Below, in pieces: positions 16,713 to 24,303 of a stretch of DNA of 40,766 nt. Positions within the stretch are counted from its first letter, which is position 1. Each line of letters begins with the position of its first letter. The translations under genes and the position numbers were made by a program. The stretch comes from Actinomycetes bacterium (lineage in GTDB: Bacteria > Actinomycetota > Actinomycetes > Actinomycetales > Microbacteriaceae), in assembly GCA_023428065.1 (NCBI GenBank), contig JAEYZI010000005.1:1-40766 (forward strand). The letters are read 5' to 3'. The notes below the pieces were generated by a model. It was not told the origin of the DNA. It was given only the letters and a program-made list of their open reading frames with translations, and ran no database searches.

Positions 16713-17507
16713 TCAGCGCGCGACGACCTCGAGCACGCCCATGAGGCTCAGGGCGTTGATGAGGGTCCGGGTGGGCTCGACCGACCGGCCCGTGAAGTTC
16801 GCGAGCTGCTCGATCGTGAAGACTCCGTTGCTGAGCATCGCGGCCTGGCGCAGCGGATCGGTTTCGGGTGCGAAACCGCCGAGCTGCGGCCACCGCACGA
16901 GGCGGTAGGCCTGTCCCGGCTGCAGCCACGGGGCGAGGTCGTCGGCGAACGCGGCGAAGCCCATCTTCCAGAGCAGGCCGTCGAGCGGGTCTCCGGGGAG
17001 CTCGAAGGGGGCCGACGTCGTCGCGTCGGCGATGCGCACCGAGACGGCGACGGCCGTGGGCTCGGCGGGGAAGCGGTCGAGGCCGAGCTGCCACGAGAAG
17101 GCGCTGTGGCGCAGGTCGACGACGAGGCTCGGGTGGCCGGCGACGTCGATGTCGAGGATCGTGGGCACGCCCGCGTTCCGCATGGACAGGATCGTGAGCG
17201 CGGCGCCGCTCCAGCCCTGCACCGAGCCGTCGGCTCCCGCGGGGAGCGCGGCCGGTCCTGCGGGCGCCGAGGGCTTCGGCGTGGGCGGCACGACGGGGTC
17301 GCCCGCCTCGGCCCGCGCGGGTTCCGGTTCGGACGCGGCGGGCGCCTCCTCGACGAAGTCGGCGAACATCGTGCGGGGCTGCTGTTCGCGCAGCGGGCGG
17401 CGCGCCTCGGAGGTGTGCTCCGCCCAGCCTTGGCCGTCCCACCAGCGCAGCTGGGGGAGCCCGAGCGGGTCGGGGTACCAGCCCGCGGGGGTCTGACGCT
17501 CGTCCAT
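16713..17507 (-). CDS. DUF2510/winged-helix-like adaptor of the GTPase-roadblock locus, copy 1 (lone, without C-terminal tail)
   Basis: This 264-residue protein has three parts. A DUF2510 motif at about 8-31 (PAGWYPDPLGLPQLRWWDG) is followed by an Ala/Pro/Glu-rich linker to about 95. A core domain (96-264) then carries LDRFPAEPTAV, FELPGDPLDGLLWK, APWLQPGQAY and the helical end TIEQLANFTGRSVEPTRTLINALSLMGVLEV. The last part looks like a winged helix comparable to CvnC/DUF742, which is my inference. It lacks the basic C-terminal helix of copies 2 and 3, and no GTPase or roadblock gene follows it. It lies 110 nt downstream of roadblock copy 1. The core sequence is more divergent than copies 2 and 3 are from each other. 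Confidence 0.75.
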   Translation of the reverse strand: MDERQTPAGWYPDPLGLPQLRWWDGQGWAEHTSEARRPLREQQPRTMFADFVEEAPAASEPEPARAEAGDPVVPPTPKPSAPAGPAALPAGADGSVQGWSGAALTILSMRNAGVPTILDIDVAGHPSLVVDLRHSAFSWQLGLDRFPAEPTAVAVSVRIADATTSAPFELPGDPLDGLLWKMGFAAFADDLAPWLQPGQAYRLVRWPQLGGFAPETDPLRQAAMLSNGVFTIEQLANFTGRSVEPTRTLINALSLMGVLEVVAR

Positions 17508-17600
17508 CGTGGTCGTTCCGTTCGGCTCGGCCGCGCCGGGTGGCGGCGGTCGGCGCGCATGGCGCGCCGCAACGAGGATAGCGGAGCTTCGCTCAGCGGT

Positions 17601-17621
17601 CTGCCCCCAGACAGGGGTCAG
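17601..17621. promoter_or_regulatory. CTGCCCC/GGGGCAG-like palindrome upstream of adaptor copy 1
   Basis: CTGCCCCC and GGGGTCAG form an 8-bp stem with one mismatch and a 5-nt loop. The site overlaps the roadblock copy 1 stop codon and lies 94-114 bp before the adaptor copy 1 start. It could be a terminator, but its similarity to 10497-10516 and 19548-19568 suggests a shared regulatory site. Confidence 0.4.
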
Positions 17622-18019
17622 TCGCGGGGCCAGCCCTCCGCCACGCGCCGCGACGCGAGCTCGAGGTCGGCGAGCTCGTCGAGGGTCGGGGACTCGTCGA
17701 ACACGGCGACGATCGCGCACGGCCGCGACCCGACGCGGCGCACCACGACCGCCCCCTCGCTCGCGACGAGCTGCAGATGGTCGGTGGTTCCGATGCGCAA
17801 CTCGCGCACGACCGCGTCCGTGAGCGCCTGCAGGGTGCTCGCCATGCTCGCGAGCCGCTCGCCCGAGCCCGCCTGCGGGATGCGCGAGATCGTGAATCCG
17901 TCGTCGGACAGCACGGAGGCCGCGCGCACGCCTCGGCACGCCGCCGCGAGCCCCGCGAGGGCCGCGCTCGCCGCGGACACGACGCCGGGGTCGCGGTGGG
18001 GGGCGAGCGCGGCGCTCAT
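17618..18019 (-). CDS. Roadblock/LC7-domain protein, module 1
   Basis: This is a 133-residue single roadblock domain. The centre reads LSDDGFTISRIP, then ERLASMASTLQALTDAVVREL, the long helix typical of MglB/CvnB proteins, followed by strands QLVASEGAVVVRRVG and AIVAVFDE. Its start overlaps the stop of the GTPase gene (ATGA), so the pair should be made in fixed ratio. Roadblock dimers usually bind, and sometimes regulate, such GTPases, so the neighbouring GTPase is the predicted partner. It is a clear paralogue of the module 2 copy at 19621, with the same SDDGF/TDDGF, RLASM and LQAL motifs. Confidence 0.82.
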   Translation of the reverse strand: MSAALAPHRDPGVVSAASAALAGLAAACRGVRAASVLSDDGFTISRIPQAGSGERLASMASTLQALTDAVVRELRIGTTDHLQLVASEGAVVVRRVGSRPCAIVAVFDESPTLDELADLELASRRVAEGWPRD

Positions 18020-18570
18020 GTCGCCGCCTCGGCGAGGGCCTGCCGCGTCTCGATGTCGGCGATGAGCGAGAGCAGGAGCGTGCGCATCTGCTCCGGGTCG
18101 CGCGCGTCGACCGCGAACACGGGGGTGACCCGCTCGGGCAGCACGGCGCGCGCCGTCGCGACGATGCGGTCGCCGATGTCGGTGCGCTGGATGTCGTACC
18201 GGGTCACGCCGACGACGACGCCGCCGCGGCGGGCGAGGTCGGCGAACGCCGTGAGGTGCTCGTGTACGTGGCGCTCGGGTTCGGGGTCGTCGGCGTTGAC
18301 GAGCACGATGAGCCCCATCGCGCGCTCCTGCAGGATCCCCCACATGAAGTCGAAGCGCGCCTGACCGGGAACGCCGTACAGGCGCACCTTGTCGGGGTCG
18401 AGGTCGATCTCCCCGTAGTCCATGCCGACGGTCGTCGTCGGCTTGTCGACGGTCTCGCGGTCGGTGTTGGCGGCCTCGGTCGACACGACCTCGATCTCGC
18501 TCAGCGAGCGGATCGCCGTGGTCTTGCCCGCCCCCATGGGCCCCGCGAAGAGGATGACGTACTCGGCCAT
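18016..18570 (-). CDS. Small GTPase of the COG2229/CvnD-like family, module 1
   Basis: This is a 184-residue single-domain Ras-like protein. The P-loop is GPMGAGKTT (10-18). The switch I segment KPTTTVGMDYGEI (43-55) contains conserved Thr residues. G3 reads LYGVPGQARFDFMW (64-77) and keeps the Gln. G4 is degenerate, TRYD (123-126) instead of NKxD, as is usual in this family, so strict guanine specificity is not assured. There is no membrane anchor. It overlaps the adaptor stop and the roadblock start by ATGA on both sides. The resemblance to Streptomyces conservon CvnD and to proteobacterial GTPases next to roadblock genes is strong. Confidence 0.85.
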   Translation of the reverse strand: MAEYVILFAGPMGAGKTTAIRSLSEIEVVSTEAANTDRETVDKPTTTVGMDYGEIDLDPDKVRLYGVPGQARFDFMWGILQERAMGLIVLVNADDPEPERHVHEHLTAFADLARRGGVVVGVTRYDIQRTDIGDRIVATARAVLPERVTPVFAVDARDPEQMRTLLLSLIADIETRQALAEAAT

Positions 18571-19439
18571 CACGCCATCCGGAAGCGGCGACGCAGCCGC
18601 TGGAACAGGCTCTTCTCGCCGAGGGCGTTCACGGCCACGTGCTGTCCGACCGCGGAGCCGTCGGCGACGCCGAGCACGCCCATGAGACTCAGGGCGTTGA
18701 TGAGCGTGCGGGTCGTCTCGACGCCGCGGCCCGAGAGGCCCGCGAGCTGCTCGATCGTGAGGATCGTGTTGGCGAGCATCGCGGTCTGCCGGATGTGGTC
18801 GGTCTCCGGCTGCAGGCTCGTCCAGTTGGGCCAGCGGGTGAGCCAGTAGACCTGCCCGTCCTCGAGCCACGGGGCGAGACGCTCGGGGAACGCCGCCCGA
18901 CCCACCTTCCACAGCAGCTCGTCGAGGCTCTTGCCGGGCAGCGCGAAAGGCGGCGACGTCTGCTCGCCGACGAGCTCGACCGAGACGACGACGCCCATCG
19001 GGTTCTCTGGGAACCGGTCGAGGTCGAGCAGCCAGTCGTAGGCCTGATGCCGCGCGTCGATGCGGATCGCGGGGTGCCCCGTGACACCGAGCTCGATGAG
19101 CATCGGCACGCGCGTGGCCTGCACCGAGTGCAGCGTCAGGGCGGCGCCCGCCCACCCGAGCTCGGGCGTCGCGTTGGTGCCGGCCGGGAGCGCCGACTGA
19201 CCGCTCGCGAACTGCCGACCGCCCGATGCTCCGGCGCCCTCGCCCGCGGTCTCGGCGCGGTGCCTGCCGGAGGCGCGCGTCTCGTCCGGCTCGGCGAAGC
19301 CGGTGGGCGCGGCCTGCCGCACCGGCGCGTCGCGCGCGGTGGAGATGTGGCTCGTCCAGGAACGGCCGTCCCACCACCGCAACTGGGGCATGCCCAGCGG
19401 ATCGGGATACCAGCCTGCCCGGACCTGGGTGTCGGTCAC
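18570..19439 (-). CDS. DUF2510/winged-helix-like adaptor, module 1 (copy 2)
   Basis: This is a 289-residue protein with the same layout as copies 1 and 3: DUF2510 motif AGWYPDPLGMPQLRWWDG (8-25), polar linker, and a core from about 92 to 258 with LDRFPENPMGV, ALPGKSLDELLWKVG, RLAPWLEDGQVY and TIEQLAGLSGRGVETTRTL. A basic amphipathic tail EKSLFQRLRRRF closes the protein. The GTG at 19439 is chosen over upstream in-frame starts because all three copies then begin 6-8 residues before the PGWYPDP/AGWYPDP motif. Its stop overlaps the GTPase start. The core ends in a probable winged helix; DNA or protein binding is not known. The tail could bind membrane or the acidic partner. Confidence 0.75.
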   Translation of the reverse strand: MTDTQVRAGWYPDPLGMPQLRWWDGRSWTSHISTARDAPVRQAAPTGFAEPDETRASGRHRAETAGEGAGASGGRQFASGQSALPAGTNATPELGWAGAALTLHSVQATRVPMLIELGVTGHPAIRIDARHQAYDWLLDLDRFPENPMGVVVSVELVGEQTSPPFALPGKSLDELLWKVGRAAFPERLAPWLEDGQVYWLTRWPNWTSLQPETDHIRQTAMLANTILTIEQLAGLSGRGVETTRTLINALSLMGVLGVADGSAVGQHVAVNALGEKSLFQRLRRRFRMA

Positions 19440-19547
19440 GGCAGTGCGCTCTTCGGTTCGGGTGTGTGCGGGCGGCGGGCAGAACCGGGAGGGCCCTGCG
19501 GACTCGGGTGCTGGCGCCCACGATATCCGAGCGTCGATCGGGTCGTC

Positions 19548-19568
19548 CTGCCCCCGTGAGAGGGGCAG
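19548..19568. promoter_or_regulatory. CTGCCCC/GGGGCAG palindrome upstream of module 1
   Basis: Perfect 7-bp arms CTGCCCC and GGGGCAG are separated by 7 nt. The site lies 109-129 bp upstream of the adaptor copy 2 start and 52 nt or more beyond the roadblock stop of module 2. It either ends the module 2 transcript or regulates module 1. The same arms at 10497-10516, where a terminator makes no sense, favour regulation. Confidence 0.45.
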
Positions 19569-19620
19569 CGGGCGGGGACGAGGAGCGTGAGGGGCCCGCA
19601 CCGGGGCCGTTCGGAGGCGT

Positions 19621-20031
19621 TCAGTCGGCGATCGCCGCCCCGAATTCGGCGACGACGTGCCGTGTCGCGCTCAGCACGATGCCGAGGGTGTTGCGTTCGT
19701 CGAACACGACCGCGAGCACGATCTCCCGGTCGGGCACGCGCATGAGCAGCACATGGCCCTCGGCCGCGTCGACGAGCGCGAAGCGCGTCTGGCCGAGATC
19801 GAGCTCGCGGGCGATCGCCTCGCTGAGCGCCTGCAACGAGCTCGACATGCTCGCGAGTCGCATGTCGGCCGACTCGGCGCCGGGGTTGCGCGCGATCTCG
19901 AAGCCGTCGTCGGTCAGCATGAGCCCGACGCTCGTCGACGCGCGTTCGCGCAGCTGGGCGAGGGCGGCGACGGCGGCGTCGATGATCCGAGGATCGCGGT
20001 GCAGGGGGAGGGAGGCGGAGTCGTCGGTCAT
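19621..20031 (-). CDS. Roadblock/LC7-domain protein, module 2
   Basis: This is a 136-residue single roadblock domain, paralogous to the module 1 copy. It reads LMLTDDGFEIARNP, then MRLASMSSSLQALSEAIAREL (the central helix), and the strands HVLLMRVPDREIVLAVVFDE. The start overlaps the GTPase stop (ATGA). The order adaptor-GTPase-roadblock is the same as in module 1, so the locus arose by duplication of the three-gene unit. The predicted role is a dimeric partner of the adjacent GTPase. After its stop come 181 bp to the next adaptor start, long enough for a separate promoter. Confidence 0.82.
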   Translation of the reverse strand: MTDDSASLPLHRDPRIIDAAVAALAQLRERASTSVGLMLTDDGFEIARNPGAESADMRLASMSSSLQALSEAIARELDLGQTRFALVDAAEGHVLLMRVPDREIVLAVVFDERNTLGIVLSATRHVVAEFGAAIAD

Positions 20032-20585
20032 TCCGCGGCCCCCTTCACGAAGCTGCGCATCTCGATGTCGGCGATCAGGGTCATGAGCATCATCCGCATC
20101 TGGACGGGGTCTCGCGGATCCACCGCGAGCACCGGCGTAGAGCGTTCGGGGAGCAGGGCCGCGGCGACCGCCCGCACCCGGTCGACGACGTCGTCGGGGC
20201 CGAGGTCGGCGCGGCTCACGCCGATCACGAGACCGCCGCGGCGCGCGAGGTCGACGAAGGCGCCGAGGTGGTCGCCGACCTCGACGTGCGGAGCCGACGA
20301 GTCGGCCGCGACGAGCAGGAGCAGGCCCATCGCGCGCTGCTGCAGGATGTCCCACATGAAGTCGAAACGACGCTGGCCGGGCACGCCGTAGAGGCGCACC
20401 TTGTCGTCGGGGCCGAGCATGATCTCCCCGTAGTCGAGGGCGACCGTCGTGGTGTCCTTGTCGGCCTGCGCGCGGTCGTTGTTGGCCGCCTCGGTCGAGA
20501 CGACCTCGATCTCGCTGAGCGAGCGGATGCCGGTGGTCTTGCCGGCGCCCATGGGGCCGGCGAACAGGATGACGTGCTCGGGCAT
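20028..20585 (-). CDS. Small GTPase of the COG2229/CvnD-like family, module 2
   Basis: This is a 185-residue paralogue of the module 1 GTPase, nearly identical over the nucleotide site. It has P-loop GPMGAGKTT (10-18), shared RSLSEIEVVSTEAAN just after it, switch I KDTTTVALDYGEI, and G3 LYGVPGQRRFDFMW. G4 is SRAD (124-127) rather than NKxD. The C-terminal third (about 95-150) diverges most from copy 1, where partner specificity would be expected. It starts 2 nt after the adaptor stop and overlaps the roadblock start. The strong conservation of the switch regions argues that both copies are functional. Confidence 0.85.
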   Translation of the reverse strand: MPEHVILFAGPMGAGKTTGIRSLSEIEVVSTEAANNDRAQADKDTTTVALDYGEIMLGPDDKVRLYGVPGQRRFDFMWDILQQRAMGLLLLVAADSSAPHVEVGDHLGAFVDLARRGGLVIGVSRADLGPDDVVDRVRAVAAALLPERSTPVLAVDPRDPVQMRMMLMTLIADIEMRSFVKGAAE

Positions 20586-20587
20586 GC

Positions 20588-21514
20588 TTATAGTCCTAGG
20601 CGGTCGCGGAGGCGGCGGAAGAGGTTGCCCTCGCGCGCCACGGGGTCGATGTGCGGCATCCGCTCGGCGATGGGCGCCTCGGGCCGGGCGCCGTCCGCCG
20701 ACGGCGGCGTGACGCTCAGCACACCCACGAGGCTCAGGGTGTTGATGAGGGTGCGCGCGCTCTCGAGGGATCGGCCGGAGAGCCACGCGAGATCCTCGAT
20801 CGTGAAGGTGCCGTTCGCGAGCATGGCGGTCTGACGGATCTGATCCATGTCGGGCTGGAGCGATGTCACATTGGGCCACCGGTCGAGCCGGTAGCGCTCG
20901 CCGGGGGTGAGCCAGGGCGCGAGGCGCTCGGGGAAGGCGACGTTGCCGATCTTCCACAGGAGCGCGTCGAGGCTCTCCCCGGGAAGTGGGAAGGCCTCGG
21001 GTGCCTTCGGGTCGACGAGCTCGATCGAGACGCGCACGCCCACGGGGCTCTCGGGGAAGCGGTCGAGGTCGAGCGTCCACTCGAACGCCTGGAAGCGGGT
21101 GTCGATCGTGATCGCGGGGTGCCCGACGATGTCGAGCTCGATGAGCATGGGCACGCGCGCCGTCTGCACGGAGTGCAGGGCGAGGGCGGCGCCCGCCCAC
21201 CCGAGCTCCGGCGCGGACCGCTCTCCCGCGGGGAGCTCGGCGGGGCCCTTCGCGGTCACGGGGGGAGCCGGAGCGGCGGGGGTCGCAGGAGGCGTCGGCT
21301 CCGGTTCGGCCGTCGCCGTCGCGACGGGGGCCGCGGGGGCCGCGGGCGCCGCGGCGGGCGCGGCGTCCGCGACCACCGTGTGCACGACCTGCGGCACGAG
21401 CGGTCGGCGGGCGTCGGAGACGTGCTCGGTCCAGCCGAGGCCGTCCCACCAGCGCATCTGCGGCAGCCCGAGCGGGTCCGGATACCAGCCGGGCTGTACC
21501 TGTTCTTCGGTCAC
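20588..21514 (-). CDS. DUF2510/winged-helix-like adaptor, module 2 (copy 3)
   Basis: This is a 308-residue protein, probably the first gene of the whole locus. It has DUF2510 motif QPGWYPDPLGLPQMRWWDG (7-25) and a long Ala/Pro-rich linker (about 45-105) that is probably disordered. The core carries LDRFPESPVGV, PLPGESLDALLWKIG, RLAPWLTPGERY and TIEDLAWLSGRSLESARTL. The tail ends NLFRRLRDRLGL, the same basic amphipathic design as copy 2. GTG 21514 gives an N-terminus matching the other copies. Upstream sequence shares half-sites with the dps promoter region. Function is unknown; by analogy with conservons it may link the GTPase/roadblock pair to a target. Confidence 0.75.
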   Translation of the reverse strand: MTEEQVQPGWYPDPLGLPQMRWWDGLGWTEHVSDARRPLVPQVVHTVVADAAPAAAPAAPAAPVATATAEPEPTPPATPAAPAPPVTAKGPAELPAGERSAPELGWAGAALALHSVQTARVPMLIELDIVGHPAITIDTRFQAFEWTLDLDRFPESPVGVRVSIELVDPKAPEAFPLPGESLDALLWKIGNVAFPERLAPWLTPGERYRLDRWPNVTSLQPDMDQIRQTAMLANGTFTIEDLAWLSGRSLESARTLINTLSLVGVLSVTPPSADGARPEAPIAERMPHIDPVAREGNLFRRLRDRLGL

Positions 21515-21593
21515 GTGCGGTCTTCGTCGTCTCGTCGTGATGGTCGTGTGCGGAGGTCGGCGGCGATCCGACACGCAGAGCCATCGCACCGAG

Positions 21594-21630
21594 GTCAACG
21601 GTATTGACGCTTGTCCCCCGCGTGCATTCC
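21594..21630 (-). promoter_or_regulatory. Candidate promoter/operator of the GTPase-roadblock locus with halves shared with dps
   Basis: On the minus strand GGAATGCACG (21630-21621) is followed by TACCGTTGAC (21603-21594). GTCAA-TACCG-TTGAC is also a perfect 5-bp inverted repeat (21608-21594). The same two decamers occur upstream of dps at 29282-29255, but there with a GGAAT-N17-GTT spacing typical of SigH/SigR-class sites. Here the spacing is 9 nt longer, with GTC at the N17 position. Function is unproven. Confidence 0.35.
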
Positions 21631-21641
21631 CCGTGTGGGGG

Positions 21642-21649
21642 CTGTACAG
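21642..21649. other. CTGTACAG palindrome in the pepN/adaptor gap
   Basis: CTGTACAG is a perfect 8-bp palindrome, directly preceded by a CCCC-GTGT-GGGG hairpin at 21629-21640. Together they occupy the 171-bp gap between the pepN stop and the start of adaptor copy 3. They could end the pepN transcript or form part of the promoter region. The arms are not identical to the CTGCCCC sites. Confidence 0.25.
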
Positions 21650-21685
21650 ACAGGTCTGAAGAACGCGGCGGTGCGGCGGCCGGTC

Positions 21686-24244
21686 TCAGCCGCGGCGGTC
21701 GCGCTCCTGGGCGGCGAGCGCGCGCTCGACGCCCGCGAGCTGCTCGATGACCATGCGGCGCAGGGCCGGGGGCTCCGGGTTCGCATCGAGCCAGGCGCGG
21801 GACGCCTCGACGAGCTCCGCGTTCGCGAGGGTCCCGGGGTAGAAGCCCTCCACGATGTACTGCGCGAGCTGGAAGGTGCGCTCATCCCAGACCCGGCGGA
21901 TCGAGGCGAAGTACGTCGGCACGAGACCCGCGAGCACGCTCGGGTCGTTGGTGTGCGTGTACCCCATCGCCATGCTGCGCAGCACGAGGTTGGAGAGGGA
22001 GTCGTCGGTGAGCGCGCTCCGGAGCACCGACTCCTTGGCGTCGACCGTGGGGATCGTCGCGCGCGACCGGGCGGCGGCCTGCTGCCCGTTCGCCGTGTCG
22101 TCCTCCTCGAGGGCGGCCGCGATCTCGAGCTCGCCCGCGGCGCCCGTGAGCACGAGCCCCTCGAGCAGCTCCCAGTCGAGGTCGGTGTCGATCTCGAGCC
22201 CGTCGAGCGCCACCTCGCCCGCCCGCAGGCCCTGCAGGACCGCCGCGTGCTCGGTCGTGGAGGCGATGTTCGCGAAGAACTTCACGAACTGGAACTGGGC
22301 GTCCGATCCGGCCTCGGCGTCCTGCGCGAGGCGCCACAGGCGGTCGCCGACCTCGCGGATCGTCGCGTCGCGCGTCGCCGGGTCGACGTACAGCCGGGCG
22401 GTCTGAACGAGCTGGGTGAGGCACAGCCGCATCGTGGTCGACTCGGTCTCGGCGCCGATGTTGTCGAGCACGAGCCGCACGTAGTCGCGGCCGGCGATCT
22501 CGGCGTCGCGCGTCGAGTCCCACGCCGAGCCCCACACGAGGGCGCGCGCGAGCGGGTCCTCGATGCGGGAGAGCGCCGACATCGCCACCCGGAAGGAGCC
22601 CTCGTCCATGCGGATCTTCGCGTAGGCGAGGTCGTCGTCGTTGAGCAGCACGAGCGCGGGCTTGGCGCGCCCCGTGAGCTCGGGGATGTCGCTCAGCTCC
22701 TGGGCCGGGAGGTCGAACTCGTGCCGGTGCACGCGCACGAGGGGGGCGTCGGCGGCCTCCGAGGCGAAGTCGTAGAAACCGACCGCCATGCGGTGCTGCC
22801 GCAGCACGGGGTGGTCGGCGGGGGCGGTCTGCCGGATGCGGAACGCCGTGATGAAGCCCGCGGCATCCGTCTCGATCTCGGGCGTCAGGGTGTTGACGCC
22901 CGCCGTCTCGAGCCACTCGGCCGCGAAGTCGGAGAGGTCGCGCCCCGAGGCCGCCTCGAGCTCGCGCAGCAGGTCGGCGAGCTCCGTGTTGCCCCACGCG
23001 TACGCGCGGAAGTAGGCGCCGACACCCGCGAAGAAGGCGTCGATGCCCACCCGTGCGGCGAGCTGCTTGAGCACCGAGCCGCCCTTGGCGTAGGTGATGC
23101 CGTCGAAGTTGACCTGGACGTCGTCGAGGTCGCGGATGTCGGCGACGACCGGGTGGGTCGATGGCAGCTGGTCCTGGCGGTAGGCCCAGCTCTTCTCCAT
23201 CGCCTGGAACGTCGTCCACGCGTTCGTCCACTCGGTCGCCTCCGCGGTCGCGATCGTGGACGCCCACTCGGCGAACGACTCGTTGAGCCAGAGGTCGTTC
23301 CACCACTTCATGGTCACGAGGTCGCCGAACCACATGTGGGCGAGCTCGTGCAGGATCGTGACGACGCGACGCTCCTTGATGGCGTCGGTGACCTTCGACC
23401 GGAAGACGTAGGTCTCGGTGAAGGTGACGGCCCCCGCGTTCTCCATGGCACCCGCGTTGAACTCGGGCACGAAGAGCTGGTCGTACTTCGCGAAGGGGTA
23501 GGGGTAGCCGAACTTCTCCTCGAAGTAGGCGAAGCCGCGACGGGTGATGTCGAAGATGTAGTCGGCGTCGAGGTAGCCGAAGAGCGACTTGCGCGCGAAG
23601 ACGCCGAGCGGGATGGTGCGCCCGTCGGAGCTCGTGAGCTCGCTGCGCACGACCTCGTAGGGGCCGGCGACGAGGGCCGTGATGTAGCTCGAGATGCGCG
23701 GCGTGGGATCGAAGTGCCAGATCGCCGTGCCGTTGCCGAGCCGCTCGGGCTCGGGCGTCGGGGAGTTGGAGACGACCTGCCAGTAGTCGGGGGCCGTGAC
23801 CGTGAAACGGAAGTCCGCCTTGAGGTCGGGCTGCTCGAAGACCGCGAAGACGCGGCGGCTGTCGGGCACCTCGAACTGCGTGTAGAGGTACACCTCCCCG
23901 TCAACGGGGTCGACGAAGCGGTGCAGTCCCTCGCCCGTGTTCGTGTACGCGAAGTCGGCGACGACGACGAGCTCGTTGACGGGTGCGAGACCGTCGAGTC
24001 GGATGCGCGCGCCGTCGGCCACCTCGGGGCCGAGCTCCGAGCCGTTGAGGACGACCGAGTGCACCTCGTCGGTGATGGCGTCGATGAACGTCGAGGCGCC
24101 CGCGGTGGCCGTGAAGCGCACCGTCGTCACCGAGCGGAACGTGCGCTCGCCCGTCGTGAGGTCGAGCTCGATGTCATACGTCTCGACCTCGACGAGCGCC
24201 TTGCGCTCCTGGGCTTCGATGCGGGTGAGGTTCTCTCCAGGCAC
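21686..24244 (-). CDS. pepN: Aminopeptidase N (M1 family)
   Basis: PepN is a zinc metallopeptidase that removes N-terminal residues from peptides in the cytoplasm. The 852 residues match the actinobacterial PepN length. The substrate-anchoring GAMEN lies at 265-269 and the zinc site HELAH at 299-303. The third ligand Glu lies in NESFAEW about 20 residues later, and the catalytic Tyr is expected in the domain that follows. The N-terminal beta domain starts with MPGENLTRIEA. The GTG at 24244 is supported by AGGAG 7 nt upstream. The C-terminal ERAP1-like helical domain is present, so the protein is complete. Confidence 0.95.
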   Translation of the reverse strand: MPGENLTRIEAQERKALVEVETYDIELDLTTGERTFRSVTTVRFTATAGASTFIDAITDEVHSVVLNGSELGPEVADGARIRLDGLAPVNELVVVADFAYTNTGEGLHRFVDPVDGEVYLYTQFEVPDSRRVFAVFEQPDLKADFRFTVTAPDYWQVVSNSPTPEPERLGNGTAIWHFDPTPRISSYITALVAGPYEVVRSELTSSDGRTIPLGVFARKSLFGYLDADYIFDITRRGFAYFEEKFGYPYPFAKYDQLFVPEFNAGAMENAGAVTFTETYVFRSKVTDAIKERRVVTILHELAHMWFGDLVTMKWWNDLWLNESFAEWASTIATAEATEWTNAWTTFQAMEKSWAYRQDQLPSTHPVVADIRDLDDVQVNFDGITYAKGGSVLKQLAARVGIDAFFAGVGAYFRAYAWGNTELADLLRELEAASGRDLSDFAAEWLETAGVNTLTPEIETDAAGFITAFRIRQTAPADHPVLRQHRMAVGFYDFASEAADAPLVRVHRHEFDLPAQELSDIPELTGRAKPALVLLNDDDLAYAKIRMDEGSFRVAMSALSRIEDPLARALVWGSAWDSTRDAEIAGRDYVRLVLDNIGAETESTTMRLCLTQLVQTARLYVDPATRDATIREVGDRLWRLAQDAEAGSDAQFQFVKFFANIASTTEHAAVLQGLRAGEVALDGLEIDTDLDWELLEGLVLTGAAGELEIAAALEEDDTANGQQAAARSRATIPTVDAKESVLRSALTDDSLSNLVLRSMAMGYTHTNDPSVLAGLVPTYFASIRRVWDERTFQLAQYIVEGFYPGTLANAELVEASRAWLDANPEPPALRRMVIEQLAGVERALAAQERDRRG

Positions 24245-24303
24245 GCGTGTGCTCCTTCAGGCTCCGTGGATCGTGTCCGCCTGCCAGCCTAGGCGCTCGC
24301 GGA

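Noticed and set aside
18016..20585. Reading the two small GTPases as ordinary Ras-like proteins with strict GTP specificity
   Set aside because: G4 is TRYD or SRAD instead of NKxD, so nucleotide specificity cannot be claimed from the sequence.
21615..21641. Fourth copy of the CTGCCCC/GGGGCAG palindrome before adaptor copy 3
   Set aside because: Only C-run and G-run parts are present; the CTG/CAG flanks do not match, so it is mentioned but not counted as a site.
21611..24292. Plus-strand open frame of 893 codons opposite pepN
   Set aside because: pepN on the minus strand has GAMEN and HELAH motifs over the same span. The plus-strand product is Arg/Gly/Val-rich with no domain.
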